A DNA stretch of 64,000 nt from Halomonas colorata (GCF_014897985.1 NZ_JABUZA010000001.1:62001-126000); one strand, 5' to 3'; positions 9,073 through 17,339 are shown, numbered from the stretch's first letter. Numbers and translations are program-made. The notes: generated from the sequence alone by a model not told the origin.

Positions 9073-9518
9073 ACGGCGAACCCAGGCGCCAATGAATGAA
9101 TATTGTGGGTGACGACGCCCCAGACTTCGCAGTCGCGGCCGGTGAGCGGGATCGGCTTAAAATTAGGGTTGGATGCGAACAGGTAAGGCCGGTTCCCCAT
9201 TTTGCCGTATTTCTTGCAAGTCAGCTCGCCGTCAACACTCATGATCACGATATGCCCGGGCTTAGGCTCTATGGAGCGATCAACTACTAACAGGTCGTTG
9301 TCATAAATGCCGTCTCCTTCCATTGATGTGCCTTTTGCCCGCAGGAAATATGTCGCACTTGGATGCTGCACCAGGTGGGAAACTAGATCTAGCTCAGCCT
9401 CAAGGTAGTCATCAGCAGGAGAAGGAAAGCCGGTTCGTACAAACCCGCCAACTAACGGAATATTTAGCGCTGGCGCTGTCGTATCAACGCGGCCAAGGAC
9501 AGTAAGATGCATGCTCAT
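9069..9518 (-). CDS. umuD: UmuD-like S24 peptidase/translesion polymerase accessory (149 aa)
   Basis: A LexA/UmuD-fold protein. It would be activated by RecA-stimulated self-cleavage to a UmuD'-like form that binds UmuC. The site RTGFPSPA near residues 28-35 matches the UmuD cleavage region (a Thr-Gly pair here rather than Cys-Gly). Catalytic Ser65 lies in GTSMEGDG and Lys102 in ELTCKKYG. The length is slightly above the 139 residues of E. coli UmuD. It overlaps the upstream 77-aa gene and umuC by four bases each. Confidence 0.93.
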   Translation of the reverse strand: MSMHLTVLGRVDTTAPALNIPLVGGFVRTGFPSPADDYLEAELDLVSHLVQHPSATYFLRAKGTSMEGDGIYDNDLLVVDRSIEPKPGHIVIMSVDGELTCKKYGKMGNRPYLFASNPNFKPIPLTGRDCEVWGVVTHNIHSLAPGFAV

Positions 9519-9748
9519 GCCATCGACTCCAGCGGGTTCCAGCGGATGCGCACTAGCTCACCGGCATCATCAAGCGGGGTCATGGTGACGTTCTCGACCG
9601 TATTCAGCTCGCTAAGCATGCGTTCCCAATCGTCTGTGCTGTCTTCGGGCTGGCGCTGAAGCTCCGCACAATTCTCAGACTGAGCTCGCGGGCTACCGAT
9701 TTTACGCTGCACGCGCTGGATTAGCTGTTGATACGATTTTTCTGACAT
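9515..9748 (-). CDS. Small first gene of the umuDC operon, unknown (77 aa)
   Basis: A 77-residue hydrophilic protein that I do not recognise. Residues 1-20 are basic and helical (SYQQLIQRVQRKIG), a polar linker follows, and the end is a short strand region VRIRWNPLESMA. It has a strong ribosome site (AGGGAGG) seven bases upstream and is the first gene behind a LexA box, so it should be DNA-damage inducible. Its stop overlaps the umuD start by four bases. A role as regulator or partner of the polymerase is possible but only inferred from position. Confidence 0.75.
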   Translation of the reverse strand: MSEKSYQQLIQRVQRKIGSPRAQSENCAELQRQPEDSTDDWERMLSELNTVENVTMTPLDDAGELVRIRWNPLESMA

Positions 9749-9766
9749 AAGCGCCTCCCTAAGTTG

Positions 9767-9782
9767 CTGGTTAGATATACAG
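9767..9782 (-). promoter_or_regulatory. LexA (SOS) box of the umuDC operon
   Basis: On the minus strand it reads CTGTATATCTAACCAG. This fits the gammaproteobacterial CTGT-N8-ACAG consensus except for one base (CCAG for ACAG), with the usual AT-rich centre. It sits 19 bases before the start of the 77-aa gene, so LexA binding here would block transcription of all three genes. Confidence 0.8.
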
Positions 9783-9850
9783 TGTTATAGGGCGGAGTAT
9801 AGTCAGGGGTAGCTACATAAATCTAGGGGCTGGTCGCAGTTTGGCCGCAC

Positions 9851-9880
9851 ACTGTGTGTAAACAATGTGCTGTGTGTAAG
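9851..9880. repeat. Direct repeat beside the attachment site
   Basis: The ten-base word CTGTGTGTAA occurs twice, 18 bases apart start to start, in the gap between the umuDC operon and the tRNA fragment. The gap 9783-9950 holds no gene that I can support. Repeats on the phage side within about 100 bases of the crossover core are where integrase arm-type sites usually lie, so that is one reading; a regulator site is another. Confidence 0.35.
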
Positions 9881-9950
9881 CCTAGTAAAAGGCTAACCGA
9901 CTGATTTAGCAGCGAAGCACGGTGCAAGCGCGGCCCGCTGAAATTGCCGA

Positions 9951-10011
9951 AGCGGATTCAAAATCCGCCGCCTTTACGGGTGTGCCAGTTCGAGTCTGGC
10001 CACCGGCACCA
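9951..10011 (+). other. tRNA-Leu(CAA) 3' fragment, probable prophage attachment site
   Basis: This is the 3' two thirds of a leucine tRNA. It has an anticodon stem GCGGA/TCCGC around loop TTCAAAA (anticodon CAA), a long variable arm, a T arm with GTTCGAGTC, the acceptor strand CACCGGC and an encoded CCA. The 5' part does not fit: no GCCGGTG strand is present to pair with the acceptor, and the D arm is disrupted. It is therefore not a working tRNA. A tRNA 3' end at the edge of a prophage is the usual product of tyrosine integrase insertion; the intact tRNA should lie at the other end, left of the window. Confidence 0.75.
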
Positions 10012-10018
10012 AATTTTA

Positions 10019-10049
10019 GGGCTTAGCGTTTATCGCTAGGCCCTTTTTT
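10019..10049 (+). terminator. Rho-independent terminator after the tRNA-Leu fragment
   Basis: A 10-bp stem GGGCTTAGCG/CGCTAGGCCC (one G-T pair) with a 5-nt loop is followed by six T. It starts eight bases after the CCA and is probably the original terminator of the tRNA-Leu gene. From here to 10273 I see no gene or clear site. Confidence 0.8.
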
Positions 10050-10273
10050 GGTTTTGGCATTCCAGAAAAAAATGCCATGGAGCTTGAATAAAGATTTCTC
10101 ATACCCGCATTGGTTCACACCATCACTGGCTCGACATCTAACATTTGATTAAACAAATCTGAACTACACTCGAAAGTGATCGCACAGGTGTTTTAGACGG
10201 CTCTTTCGATGCCATGGATACAGGTGCCCCATTTAATGCCTGAAAGGCTTTATAGCGAGCAGGGAGCTCAATA

Positions 10274-10864
10274 ATGGCCGAAAACACCACGCGGGCACTC
10301 AGCGAGGTGCTTAATCATATTGAACACTCGGTTCAAGGGCAAAACGTAACGATTGGGTCGCTTGTGGACGAACTCGGCCCACACTCCTTTGCATCACTAA
10401 TGCTAATGTTTGCTCTTATTTCGACGTCTCCGGCAAGTTCGATACCGGGCATCACTGCGATTGTTGCGGCCATCGAGTTTATCCTCGTCGCACAGATGAT
10501 CCTAGGCCGAGACTGCCTCTGGCTACCAGGCTTCATGTCACGTAGAAATCTGTCGACCAGCAAGCTCTGCAAAGGGATTAACTGGCTGCGCAAGCCGGTG
10601 CATTTCGTTGAGCGGTTTCTCAAGCCGCGCTGGGTGTTTTTCGTCAAGCCGCCTTGGTTGTATCTGCCGCTCGCCGTTATTTTGGCGGTTACTCCTTTTA
10701 TGCCGTTTATGGAAGTCATCCCTACTTCTGGTTCGATAGCTTCGGCCGCCATCGCCTGCTTCGCGGCAGGGCTCTTAACCCGGGATGGGTTGCTTGCCAT
10801 GATCTCTATCGTATTTCTGGCAGCGGTGCCTTTCGTGATCTGGTATGTAGGGTTTAGCGGTTAG
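10274..10864 (+). CDS. ExoD-family membrane protein (196 aa)
   Basis: An integral membrane protein of the ExoD family, named for a rhizobial gene affecting exopolysaccharide production; the molecular role is unknown. Residues 1-35 are cytosolic (TRALSEVLNHIEHS, as in the family). The conserved SFASLMLMFALISTSPASSIPGI hairpin follows, and then about four hydrophobic segments to the C-terminus. The conserved proline-rich turn LAVTPFMPFMEVIPT near 140-155 is present. It stands alone as the first chromosomal gene right of the prophage, with ribosome site GGGAGC. Confidence 0.85.
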   Translation: MAENTTRALSEVLNHIEHSVQGQNVTIGSLVDELGPHSFASLMLMFALISTSPASSIPGITAIVAAIEFILVAQMILGRDCLWLPGFMSRRNLSTSKLCKGINWLRKPVHFVERFLKPRWVFFVKPPWLYLPLAVILAVTPFMPFMEVIPTSGSIASAAIACFAAGLLTRDGLLAMISIVFLAAVPFVIWYVGFSG

Positions 10865-10981
10865 GTAAAGGCGATCTCAATGACCCCAAGCAAACATTTA
10901 GCGCCATCTTCGCTGGCTCGCTTTTTCGCTCTGGGTCGTTTTATAGTGCAAAGATAGATTCCAATAAGAAAGGCGATTGCC

Positions 10982-11749
10982 ATGACCCGTTTTGAGCTGC
11001 AAAGCCGAAACCTGGCATCTGAGCATGTGGCTCACTCGCATGACTTTCATCAGCTGATTCTAGCAACCAGCGGGGTGACAGAGCTTGCCATGGAAGGGCA
11101 GGAGGAGCGTGTTACCGCCCGCCGTGGCTGTTTGATTCCCTCTTCACGACATCATGAATATGAAGGCGATGGCAGCAATCGCACCTTGGTGCTGGATATT
11201 CCGGTTGCCCAGTTAGTCAGCCTTGAAAAGGGCGATGACATCGAGCGTCTATTTGATAAGCCGCGCTTTTTCACCATCCCTCCGGCGTTAAACCAGCTGA
11301 CCCACGCGCTTGCAAATCAGCTTGAGCAGTGCCCGGGGCTGCAAAATGAAATCGCCATTTTGCTACTGCGCGCGCTGACCATGTATCTGCAGGATGAGCC
11401 CGCCTCAACGGTTGCCCAGTTAGGCACGCGCTGTGTGAGTGAACGACTTGATTTGGAGCGCCTTGATGCCTGGTTGGATCGGCATCTAGCCGATGATATC
11501 CGCGTCGAACAGCTGGCCGCCCTGTGTGCACTGAGCCCTGGGCATTTTCATGCCTGCTTTCGCGAACTGACCGGCATCACGCCCTTGGCCTATGTGCAGC
11601 GGCGGCGTTTGGAGCATGCGCGCACCCTGGCGCGGCACAGTGTCTTGAGCCTAGGCCATATCGCGATGCTGGTAGGCTTTCGTGATCAAGGCAGTTTTTC
11701 ACGCGCTTATCGCCGCCACTTTGATATTGCCCCTTCTTCAGACCGCTAG
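10982..11749 (+). CDS. AraC-family transcriptional regulator (255 aa)
   Basis: The N-terminal half is a cupin-type sensor (HSHDFHQLILATSGVTEL near 15-35 and RRGCLIPSSRHHEYEGDG near 45-60). The C-terminal 100 residues hold the two helix-turn-helix motifs of the AraC family (VEQLAALCALSPGHFHACFRELTG and LGHIAMLVGFRDQGSFSRAYRRHF). The ending is short and lacks the usual GxxP(S/T)xYR tail in exact form. It lies upstream of and in line with the RidA/cyclodeaminase/TRAP genes, so it is a likely activator of that cluster. The ligand is unknown. Confidence 0.9.
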   Translation: MTRFELQSRNLASEHVAHSHDFHQLILATSGVTELAMEGQEERVTARRGCLIPSSRHHEYEGDGSNRTLVLDIPVAQLVSLEKGDDIERLFDKPRFFTIPPALNQLTHALANQLEQCPGLQNEIAILLLRALTMYLQDEPASTVAQLGTRCVSERLDLERLDAWLDRHLADDIRVEQLAALCALSPGHFHACFRELTGITPLAYVQRRRLEHARTLARHSVLSLGHIAMLVGFRDQGSFSRAYRRHFDIAPSSDR

Positions 11750-11906
11750 GCTTTTCTCCTCTTTATTTAGTTCTTTTTTTACCTCTTGTTTATCACTTCT
11801 TGTGACTTACCTGATTTACGGGCAAAACTGTCGGAGTTTGGGGCAAGCGAGTTGCCTGGCAACATCGTAGTCTCAAATGGACCCTATTATTTTCTGGAGA
11901 AACTCT

Positions 11907-12263
11907 ATGAGCGTTACCTATCAAGACAGCAATGCGCGTATGAGCCAAGTGGCTATTCATAACGGTACCGTGTATCTCGCGGGCCAGGTGCCGGGCGATG
12001 CCAGCGCCGATATGCGTGGCCAGACCGAACAGGTGCTAACGCGTATCGATCAGCTGCTGGAGCAGGCGGGTACTTCCAAGCAGCACCTTATTTCAGCGCA
12101 AGTCTGGGTCACCAGCATGGCGGAATTTGACCAGATGAACGCTGCCTGGGATGCCTGGGTCGTGCCAGGACGCCCACCCGTGCGTGCCGCGCTTGAAGCA
12201 AAGCTTGCCAAGCCTGAATGGAAAGTCGAAATCATGGTGGTCGCCGCACTGCCGGAGGCTTGA
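11907..12263 (+). CDS. RidA/YjgF-family enamine/imine deaminase (118 aa)
   Basis: RidA proteins hydrolyse reactive enamines and imines released by PLP enzymes to ketoacids. The sequence has the family features: VYLAGQVPGDASADMRGQTEQVL and the C-terminal PGRPPVRAALEAKLAKPEWKVEIMVVAAL. The active-site Arg appears in PPVRAALE. The length is typical. The start at 11907 was chosen because CTGGAGAAA lies just upstream. The next gene begins one base after this stop, so it is coupled to a protein of the cyclodeaminase/ketimine reductase family, which makes or uses imines. This supports a shared step. Confidence 0.9.
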   Translation: MSVTYQDSNARMSQVAIHNGTVYLAGQVPGDASADMRGQTEQVLTRIDQLLEQAGTSKQHLISAQVWVTSMAEFDQMNAAWDAWVVPGRPPVRAALEAKLAKPEWKVEIMVVAALPEA

Positions 12264-12264
12264 T

Positions 12265-13221
12265 ATGCGGGTTGTTTCTGCTGAAGAGGTGGCTTGCCAC
12301 CTCTCTTGGGAAGGGCTGATCAGCCGGCTGCATGCAACGTTTGTGAATGGCGTTGAGTCACCGCCGCGCCATCACCACGCCATGCACCGGCCCGATGGCG
12401 AAGCCACCATGCTGCTGATGCCCGCCTGGGAAGCCGCTGGCTATATTGGCGTCAAAATGGTCAATGTGTTTCCGCAAAACGCAGACCATGGTGTACCGGC
12501 GATTTCAGGGCTTTATCTTCTAAGTGAAGGCAAACACGGCCAGCCGCTTGCCTGTATCGATGGCAGTGAGCTCACGCGGCGGCGTACGGCGGCTGCTTCC
12601 GCATTAGCGGCTCAGGCGTTAGCCAAAGAGTCTGCCGAAACGCTGCTGGTCGTAGGCACGGGCAAGCTGGCGCCCATGGTGATCGAAGCCCACGCCAGCG
12701 TCAGGCCCATTAAGCGGGTAATAATCTGGGGGCGTAACGCCAGCAAGGCAGAAGCGATCGCCCAGGCGTACGCCACGCGCTTTACCACCGAAGTGGTCGA
12801 CGACTTGGCCGTAGCCGTAGCGCAAGCCGATATCGTCAGCTGCGTGACGCTTTCAACCCAGCCGCTGATTAAAGGCGCATGGCTAACCCCCGGCACGCAT
12901 CTGGATTTGATTGGCGCCTTCCGGCCGCAAATGCGCGAAACCGATGCCGAATGCCTGCGCCGTGCGGCGGTGTTTGTGGATACCTACGCCGGTGCCCAGG
13001 GCGAAGCGGGCGATATTCTTCAGGCTATTGATGAAGGGGCCTTCCGCTTTGAAGATATTCAGGCTGAGTTAGCCGAGGTGCTCTCTGGCGCTAAGCCTGG
13101 CCGAACCGCTGATGACTCCATCACGCTGTTTAAATCGGTCGGCGCATCGCTTGAAGACCTGGCCGCCGCTATTGAGGTATGGGATCGCTGTCTGGCCAGA
13201 CAGGCTAAAAAGACAACGTAA
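12265..13221 (+). CDS. Ornithine cyclodeaminase/mu-crystallin family protein (318 aa)
   Basis: An NAD(P)-dependent enzyme of the ornithine cyclodeaminase, alanine dehydrogenase and ketimine reductase family. Visible features are PPRHHHAMHRPDGEATMLLMPAW near 30, IGVKMVNVFPQN (catalytic Lys) near 65, the Rossmann loop VVGTGKLAPM near 125 and LIGAFRPQMRE near 215. Family members form proline from ornithine, or reduce cyclic and linear ketimines, so the substrate cannot be fixed here. It follows ridA by one base and precedes a TRAP transporter operon. The start at 12265 follows GGAGG. Confidence 0.85.
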   Translation: MRVVSAEEVACHLSWEGLISRLHATFVNGVESPPRHHHAMHRPDGEATMLLMPAWEAAGYIGVKMVNVFPQNADHGVPAISGLYLLSEGKHGQPLACIDGSELTRRRTAAASALAAQALAKESAETLLVVGTGKLAPMVIEAHASVRPIKRVIIWGRNASKAEAIAQAYATRFTTEVVDDLAVAVAQADIVSCVTLSTQPLIKGAWLTPGTHLDLIGAFRPQMRETDAECLRRAAVFVDTYAGAQGEAGDILQAIDEGAFRFEDIQAELAEVLSGAKPGRTADDSITLFKSVGASLEDLAAAIEVWDRCLARQAKKTT

Positions 13222-13333
13222 GCAGGCAGGCAAGCAGAGATGGCGAGAATAAATACAATCATGCCATCACTACAAAATAACTTAAGACGTCACTCATAAC
13301 GAAGACCAACCAATAATCAAAACGAGGTGTGTT

Positions 13334-14407
13334 ATGAACGATAAGCAATCTTTTCTCTTTGCTGCTCTGGCAGCACTTCCGTTGGCGATTGCCAGTGCCA
13401 ACGCTCAGGCCCAATCGTATGAAATGGTGATTGCCACCCAGATCCCGGAGGATATGAGTAACAACGAAATCTACCCGGCGCTGGTGCACTTCAAAAACCT
13501 CGTGGAAGCGCGTACCGACGGAGATTTGGAAGTCACCATTTTCGGCGGTGGGCAGCTGGGTTCTGAGGTGGAAAACGGCTCTGAAGTGCAGGCTGGCCGC
13601 ACGCTTCAATCGACCATCATGTCAGCCGGGGCCATGTCCTCTTTTTATGGTGACTATCAAGCGGTCACCGCCCCATTCCTGTTTACCAGCTGGCGCCAGG
13701 CATGGACCTTCTTTGACAGCGAGTGGTTTGCCGACTTCATGTCCGGCACCGTCGATGCGGCCAACATGCGCTATCTGGGAACCTTTGATGACGGCGGCGG
13801 TTTCGTTGCGTTTACCAACAACGTCCATTTGATCGAAACACTTGAGGATCTGGAAGGGCTGAATATTCGCACCGAAGAGAACCCCGCTCACGTAGCCATC
13901 ATGCGTTCACTAGGCGCGTCCGCAACGCCGTTGCCTTGGGGCGAGCTAATTACTGCGCTGGAAACCGGCCTTGCTGACGGCCAGTTCAACGCGCCTGTGC
14001 TCAATACCACCTTCAACTTCGATGCCGTAACGGACTACACCACGCTCACCGGGCATGTGTATAACAGCGCGCCCTGGATGGTGAGTGAGTCCTGGTACCA
14101 GACGCTTCCGGAAAGCCATCAACAGGCGCTGATCAGCTCTGCCCGCGAAGCGATTCAGCTAAGCCATGGAATGTCGGGTGCCTTGGCAACGGCTAGCTGG
14201 GTTGAATCCTGTGAGCGCTTTGAAGCCTGCTACCTGATGCCCGATGCCGAACGCGAACGCATGGCCGAGATTGCCCGCCCGGCTTGGCAGGCATGGATCG
14301 TTGATGATTTCGGCATGGATAGCGCCCGCGTGCAGGGGCTGCTCGATGAAGTCGAGCAGGTCGGCCAGCAGTTGGCGAATGACGACATGCGCATTTATGG
14401 CCAATAA
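13334..14407 (+). CDS. TRAP transporter periplasmic binding protein, DctP family (357 aa)
   Basis: The extracytoplasmic solute receptor of a TRAP importer. It has a Sec signal peptide (FLFAALAALPLAIASANAQA, cleaved near residue 27) and then a DctP fold. The conserved stretch LEGLNIRTEENPAHVAIMRSLGASATPLPWGEL near 175-205 contains the Arg that grips the substrate carboxylate in most members. A later GLADGQFNAPVLN corresponds to the hinge region. A carboxylated substrate is therefore likely. It is followed by its membrane subunits at 14464 and 15006. Confidence 0.92.
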   Translation: MNDKQSFLFAALAALPLAIASANAQAQSYEMVIATQIPEDMSNNEIYPALVHFKNLVEARTDGDLEVTIFGGGQLGSEVENGSEVQAGRTLQSTIMSAGAMSSFYGDYQAVTAPFLFTSWRQAWTFFDSEWFADFMSGTVDAANMRYLGTFDDGGGFVAFTNNVHLIETLEDLEGLNIRTEENPAHVAIMRSLGASATPLPWGELITALETGLADGQFNAPVLNTTFNFDAVTDYTTLTGHVYNSAPWMVSESWYQTLPESHQQALISSAREAIQLSHGMSGALATASWVESCERFEACYLMPDAERERMAEIARPAWQAWIVDDFGMDSARVQGLLDEVEQVGQQLANDDMRIYGQ

Positions 14408-14463
14408 CGGTTAGCGACGGATAAACGCTGGGGAGCGGGTATGCCCCAGCGTGAGGAATCATC

Positions 14464-15009
14464 ATGGGCGTTTTACACCCGTTGCGCCGCCTAAGTGATA
14501 GCGTCAATCAGGTGGCGATCGTGCTGTGCATTGGCTGTATTCTCGCCATGCTGGGCATCTCTTTTACCGCGTTTGTTTACAAGCTATTCACCGGCAGCAC
14601 GCTGAGCTGGACATATTCGCTGGCGCGGCTGTTTTTGCCGTGGATAGGTTTTCTCTCCATGACCATCTCACTGCGCTATGGCGAACACGTGGCAATGACG
14701 CTGCTGGTACGTAGTTTGCCCAAAATCATGGTGCAGACGGCGGCGGGGTTTTGTCTGGCCGTTATCGGCCTGTTTGCGCTGATGTTGGTCTGGTATGGCT
14801 GGGGTTACTTCACCAACGCGACCCAGGTGTACATGGTCTCCGATCAGATTCGCATTCCCAGTAAGTTCACCGCCGTCGTGGTGCCTATCAGCGGCGTGAT
14901 TATGCTCTTGCACCTGGTGCACGGCTTTGCCTTGTTGGAGCACTTTATAGATGAGCGCGACATGATTGATGAGCTCATTGAAACCAATGACGGGGAGAGC
15001 CGCTCATGA
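14464..15009 (+). CDS. TRAP transporter small membrane subunit, DctQ family (181 aa)
   Basis: Four hydrophobic segments (about 18-40, 50-75, 90-120, 130-160) and the usual DctQ pattern SWTYSLARLFLPWIGFLSMTISLRYGEHVAM in the second and third helices. It forms the membrane complex with DctM and docks the receptor. The stop overlaps the dctM start by four bases (ATGA). Confidence 0.88.
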   Translation: MGVLHPLRRLSDSVNQVAIVLCIGCILAMLGISFTAFVYKLFTGSTLSWTYSLARLFLPWIGFLSMTISLRYGEHVAMTLLVRSLPKIMVQTAAGFCLAVIGLFALMLVWYGWGYFTNATQVYMVSDQIRIPSKFTAVVVPISGVIMLLHLVHGFALLEHFIDERDMIDELIETNDGESRS

Positions 15010-16280
15010 CCCCTGCAATTTTAGTCTTCGTACTGCTGTTGTTTATTGGGGCGCCGGTGGCGGTGGTCATGGCGATGTCGGGTCTGGCGGGTGGCTTTGC
15101 GCTGGGTGGCGAGCGCATGCTGGGGATTATTGCTGACCGTATGTTCTCCGGCGTTTCCGGCTTTCTGCTGATTGCCGTGCCGTACTTTATCTTTACCGCT
15201 GAGCTGATGAACCAGGGCGGGCTAACCCATAAGCTGATCGCGTTTAACAATGCGCTGTTTGGTCGGGTGCGTGGGTCGCTTTCCCATGTCAATATTTCGG
15301 TTTCGGTGTTTTTTGCAGGCCTGACGGGCGCGGCCGTGACCGATACCGTCGCCATCGGCAAAATCATGATCCCCGAGATGAAGAAACAGGGCTACGACGC
15401 TGAGTATGCCGCCGCGGTTACCGCCTGCTCATCGATTATTGGGCCGATCATTCCACCTAGTGTGGTCATGGTGGTTTACGCCACGCTGCTGCGCGATATA
15501 TCGGTGATCGACCTGTTTGCGGGCGGTATTATCCCCGGCCTATTGATGGCGTTGGCGCTACTGGGGGTGAGCTTTTTCCTGGCCTGGAAACGCGGCTACC
15601 CTAAACAGGCGCCCACCCCCTTTAAGGCCGCGATAATGGCGCTGCTGGTCGCGCTACCGGCGATGGTGGTGCCGCTGATTATTCTGGGCGGCATTCTTTC
15701 GGGACTCACCACAATTACCGAAGCCTCTGGCTTTGCGGCGGTGTATGCCATCGTGATTGGCGTGGTGTTTTACCGCAATCTTACCTGGCGCAAGATATGG
15801 GACGCCCTGGTGACCACGGTGCGCTTCTCCGGCGTGGTGTTTTTTCTACTCGCGACCTCCGCCGTGCTGGGCTGGTTCGTCACCCGCTCGGGGATTGCCC
15901 GAGACGCTGCCAGCATGATTACTACCTTTAGCGATGTCGCCTTTGTGCAGCTGATGCTGGTCTGCCTGCTACTCTTAATAATTGGTACGGTAATGGATGT
16001 GCTGCCCGCGCTGGTAGTGATTGCTCCGGTGTTGGTACCTGCCATGCTGCAGTTAGGTTTTGACCCACTGCACTTCGCCATTCTAATGATTGTGGTACTC
16101 AATATCTCCAACGTGACGCCGCCGGTCGGCATGACCCTGATGACTGCTGCGCGCATAGCCGAAGTGCCCTATGAGCGGGCTATTGTGGCGTCACTGCCGT
16201 TTTACGTATCGTTTATTGTGGTGATCGTGCTGCTTGCCGCTTTTCCAGCGCTATCCACCTGGATTCCTTCTTTACTCTAA
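15006..16280 (+). CDS. TRAP transporter large permease, DctM family (424 aa)
   Basis: The sodium-coupled transport subunit of the TRAP system. About 11-12 membrane segments are visible. The DctM signature GLTGAAVTDTVAIGKIMIPEMKKQGYD near residue 105 and the mirrored NVTPPVGMTLMTAARIAEVPYERA near residue 365 are the paired helix-hairpin motifs that hold substrate and sodium. The length is typical. It is coupled to dctQ, and the first deacetylase gene starts 27 bases later. Confidence 0.92.
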   Translation: MTPAILVFVLLLFIGAPVAVVMAMSGLAGGFALGGERMLGIIADRMFSGVSGFLLIAVPYFIFTAELMNQGGLTHKLIAFNNALFGRVRGSLSHVNISVSVFFAGLTGAAVTDTVAIGKIMIPEMKKQGYDAEYAAAVTACSSIIGPIIPPSVVMVVYATLLRDISVIDLFAGGIIPGLLMALALLGVSFFLAWKRGYPKQAPTPFKAAIMALLVALPAMVVPLIILGGILSGLTTITEASGFAAVYAIVIGVVFYRNLTWRKIWDALVTTVRFSGVVFFLLATSAVLGWFVTRSGIARDAASMITTFSDVAFVQLMLVCLLLLIIGTVMDVLPALVVIAPVLVPAMLQLGFDPLHFAILMIVVLNISNVTPPVGMTLMTAARIAEVPYERAIVASLPFYVSFIVVIVLLAAFPALSTWIPSLL

Positions 16281-16307
16281 CGGGCTGCCAAGGATTGCGA
16301 ACTCATT

Positions 16308-17339
16308 ATGAAATGCTTTTACCACCCCGATCAGGCCTACCACGCGCCGCCGACCTTTCTGCTGCGCGGTCAGCCTGCGCCTTCACCGGAAGGCCCGGTG
16401 CGCGCCGAGCTGCTTACCCAGGGCCTGGCAAGCGTGGGACTTACGCTGAGCGAACCTTTAGAGGCCGATTCGCCCACGCTGCGCAAGCGTTTGGAGCAGA
16501 TCCATACGCCGTGCTATCTGCAGTTTCTTGACACTATCTACACACGCTGGCAGGAACTCCCCAATGCCGCAGCGTTTGTCGCCCCCAATATTCATCCTTG
16601 CGGCGGCGGCCATCACTACCCACGTCACCCGATCGGCCAAGCCGGGTGGCATTTGCACGATATGGCCTGCCCGCTCAGCGCGACCAGCTTTCGTGGGGCG
16701 CTGGCCTCGGCAGCTACCGCTGAAGCCGCGGCAGAAGAAGTCCTGAATGGCGCGCCCAGCGCCTATGCGCTGTGTCGCCCGCCGGGCCATCATGCAGGGC
16801 CTGAACGTGCCGGTGGGTTTTGTCTACTAAACAATGCAGGGCTTGCCGCCACCGTACTGCGCGAACGCTATGCCAAAGTGGCCATCATTGATGTGGATCT
16901 CCACCATGGTAACGGTACCCAGGATATTTTTTACTCAAGAAGCGATGTGTGGACCGGCTCGCTACACGCCGACCCCAGCGACTTCTATCCATTTTTCTGG
17001 GGCGGTGCCGATGAAGAGGGCAGCGATGAGGGTGTCGATGCCAACGTTAACCTGCCCCTGCCGGTGGGCAGCGATGGCGAGGTGTATCTAGATGCACTCG
17101 CCGTCTTGATTGATCACCTGCAGCGCTATGAGCCCGAAGCCGTGGTCGTCGCGCTAGGTCTGGATGCCCATAAGGATGACCCGCTAGCCGGGCTGAAGGT
17201 GGAGACCGACGCGTTTATTGAGGTCGGCAAGCGTTTGGCGGCGCTGGCGCTGCCCACGGTGATTATTCAGGAAGGTGGCTATCCGACCGAGCATCTCAGC
17301 GCCAACCTGGCTGCCTTTATGCAGGGCTTTGCGTCATGA
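16308..17339 (+). CDS. Histone-deacetylase-family amidohydrolase, acetylpolyamine type (343 aa)
   Basis: A zinc-dependent deacetylase. The GHHA catalytic pair lies near residue 160 (CRPPGHHAGPERAGGFCLLNN). Zinc ligands are in DVDLHHGNG near 194 and LGLDAHKDD near 283, and the transition-state Tyr is in QEGGY near 323. The N-terminus (MKCFYHPDQAYHAPPTF then RGQPAPSPEGP) and the length match acetylpolyamine amidohydrolases such as the 340-350-residue Pseudomonas AphA/AphB. The likely reaction is removal of acetyl from N-acetyl-polyamines or similar amines. It overlaps the next deacetylase gene by four bases and follows a TRAP importer. Confidence 0.85.
   Translation: MKCFYHPDQAYHAPPTFLLRGQPAPSPEGPVRAELLTQGLASVGLTLSEPLEADSPTLRKRLEQIHTPCYLQFLDTIYTRWQELPNAAAFVAPNIHPCGGGHHYPRHPIGQAGWHLHDMACPLSATSFRGALASAATAEAAAEEVLNGAPSAYALCRPPGHHAGPERAGGFCLLNNAGLAATVLRERYAKVAIIDVDLHHGNGTQDIFYSRSDVWTGSLHADPSDFYPFFWGGADEEGSDEGVDANVNLPLPVGSDGEVYLDALAVLIDHLQRYEPEAVVVALGLDAHKDDPLAGLKVETDAFIEVGKRLAALALPTVIIQEGGYPTEHLSANLAAFMQGFAS

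Larger units (their letters stand above)
1..10011. mobile_element. Right part of a siphovirus-like prophage
   Basis: The left edge of the window lies inside a prophage. A run of plus-strand tail morphogenesis genes (tape-measure end to J-like tip protein) is followed by minus-strand cargo (zinc-ribbon gene, umuDC operon). It ends at a fragment of tRNA-Leu(CAA), after which ordinary chromosomal genes begin. The tail order NlpC/P60 peptidase then J-like protein is typical of lambda-like siphoviruses. Integrase, lysis, head and replication genes are not in the window and should lie to the left. The right boundary is inferred from the tRNA fragment; the left boundary is outside. Confidence 0.85.

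Noticed and set aside
9437-9505. Plus-strand open frame opposite umuD
   Set aside because: Antisense to a gene with clear S24 peptidase residues; no independent support.
9917-10011. Complete functional tRNA-Leu
   Set aside because: No 5' strand pairs with the acceptor CACCGGC and the D arm is disrupted; only the 3' part is sound.
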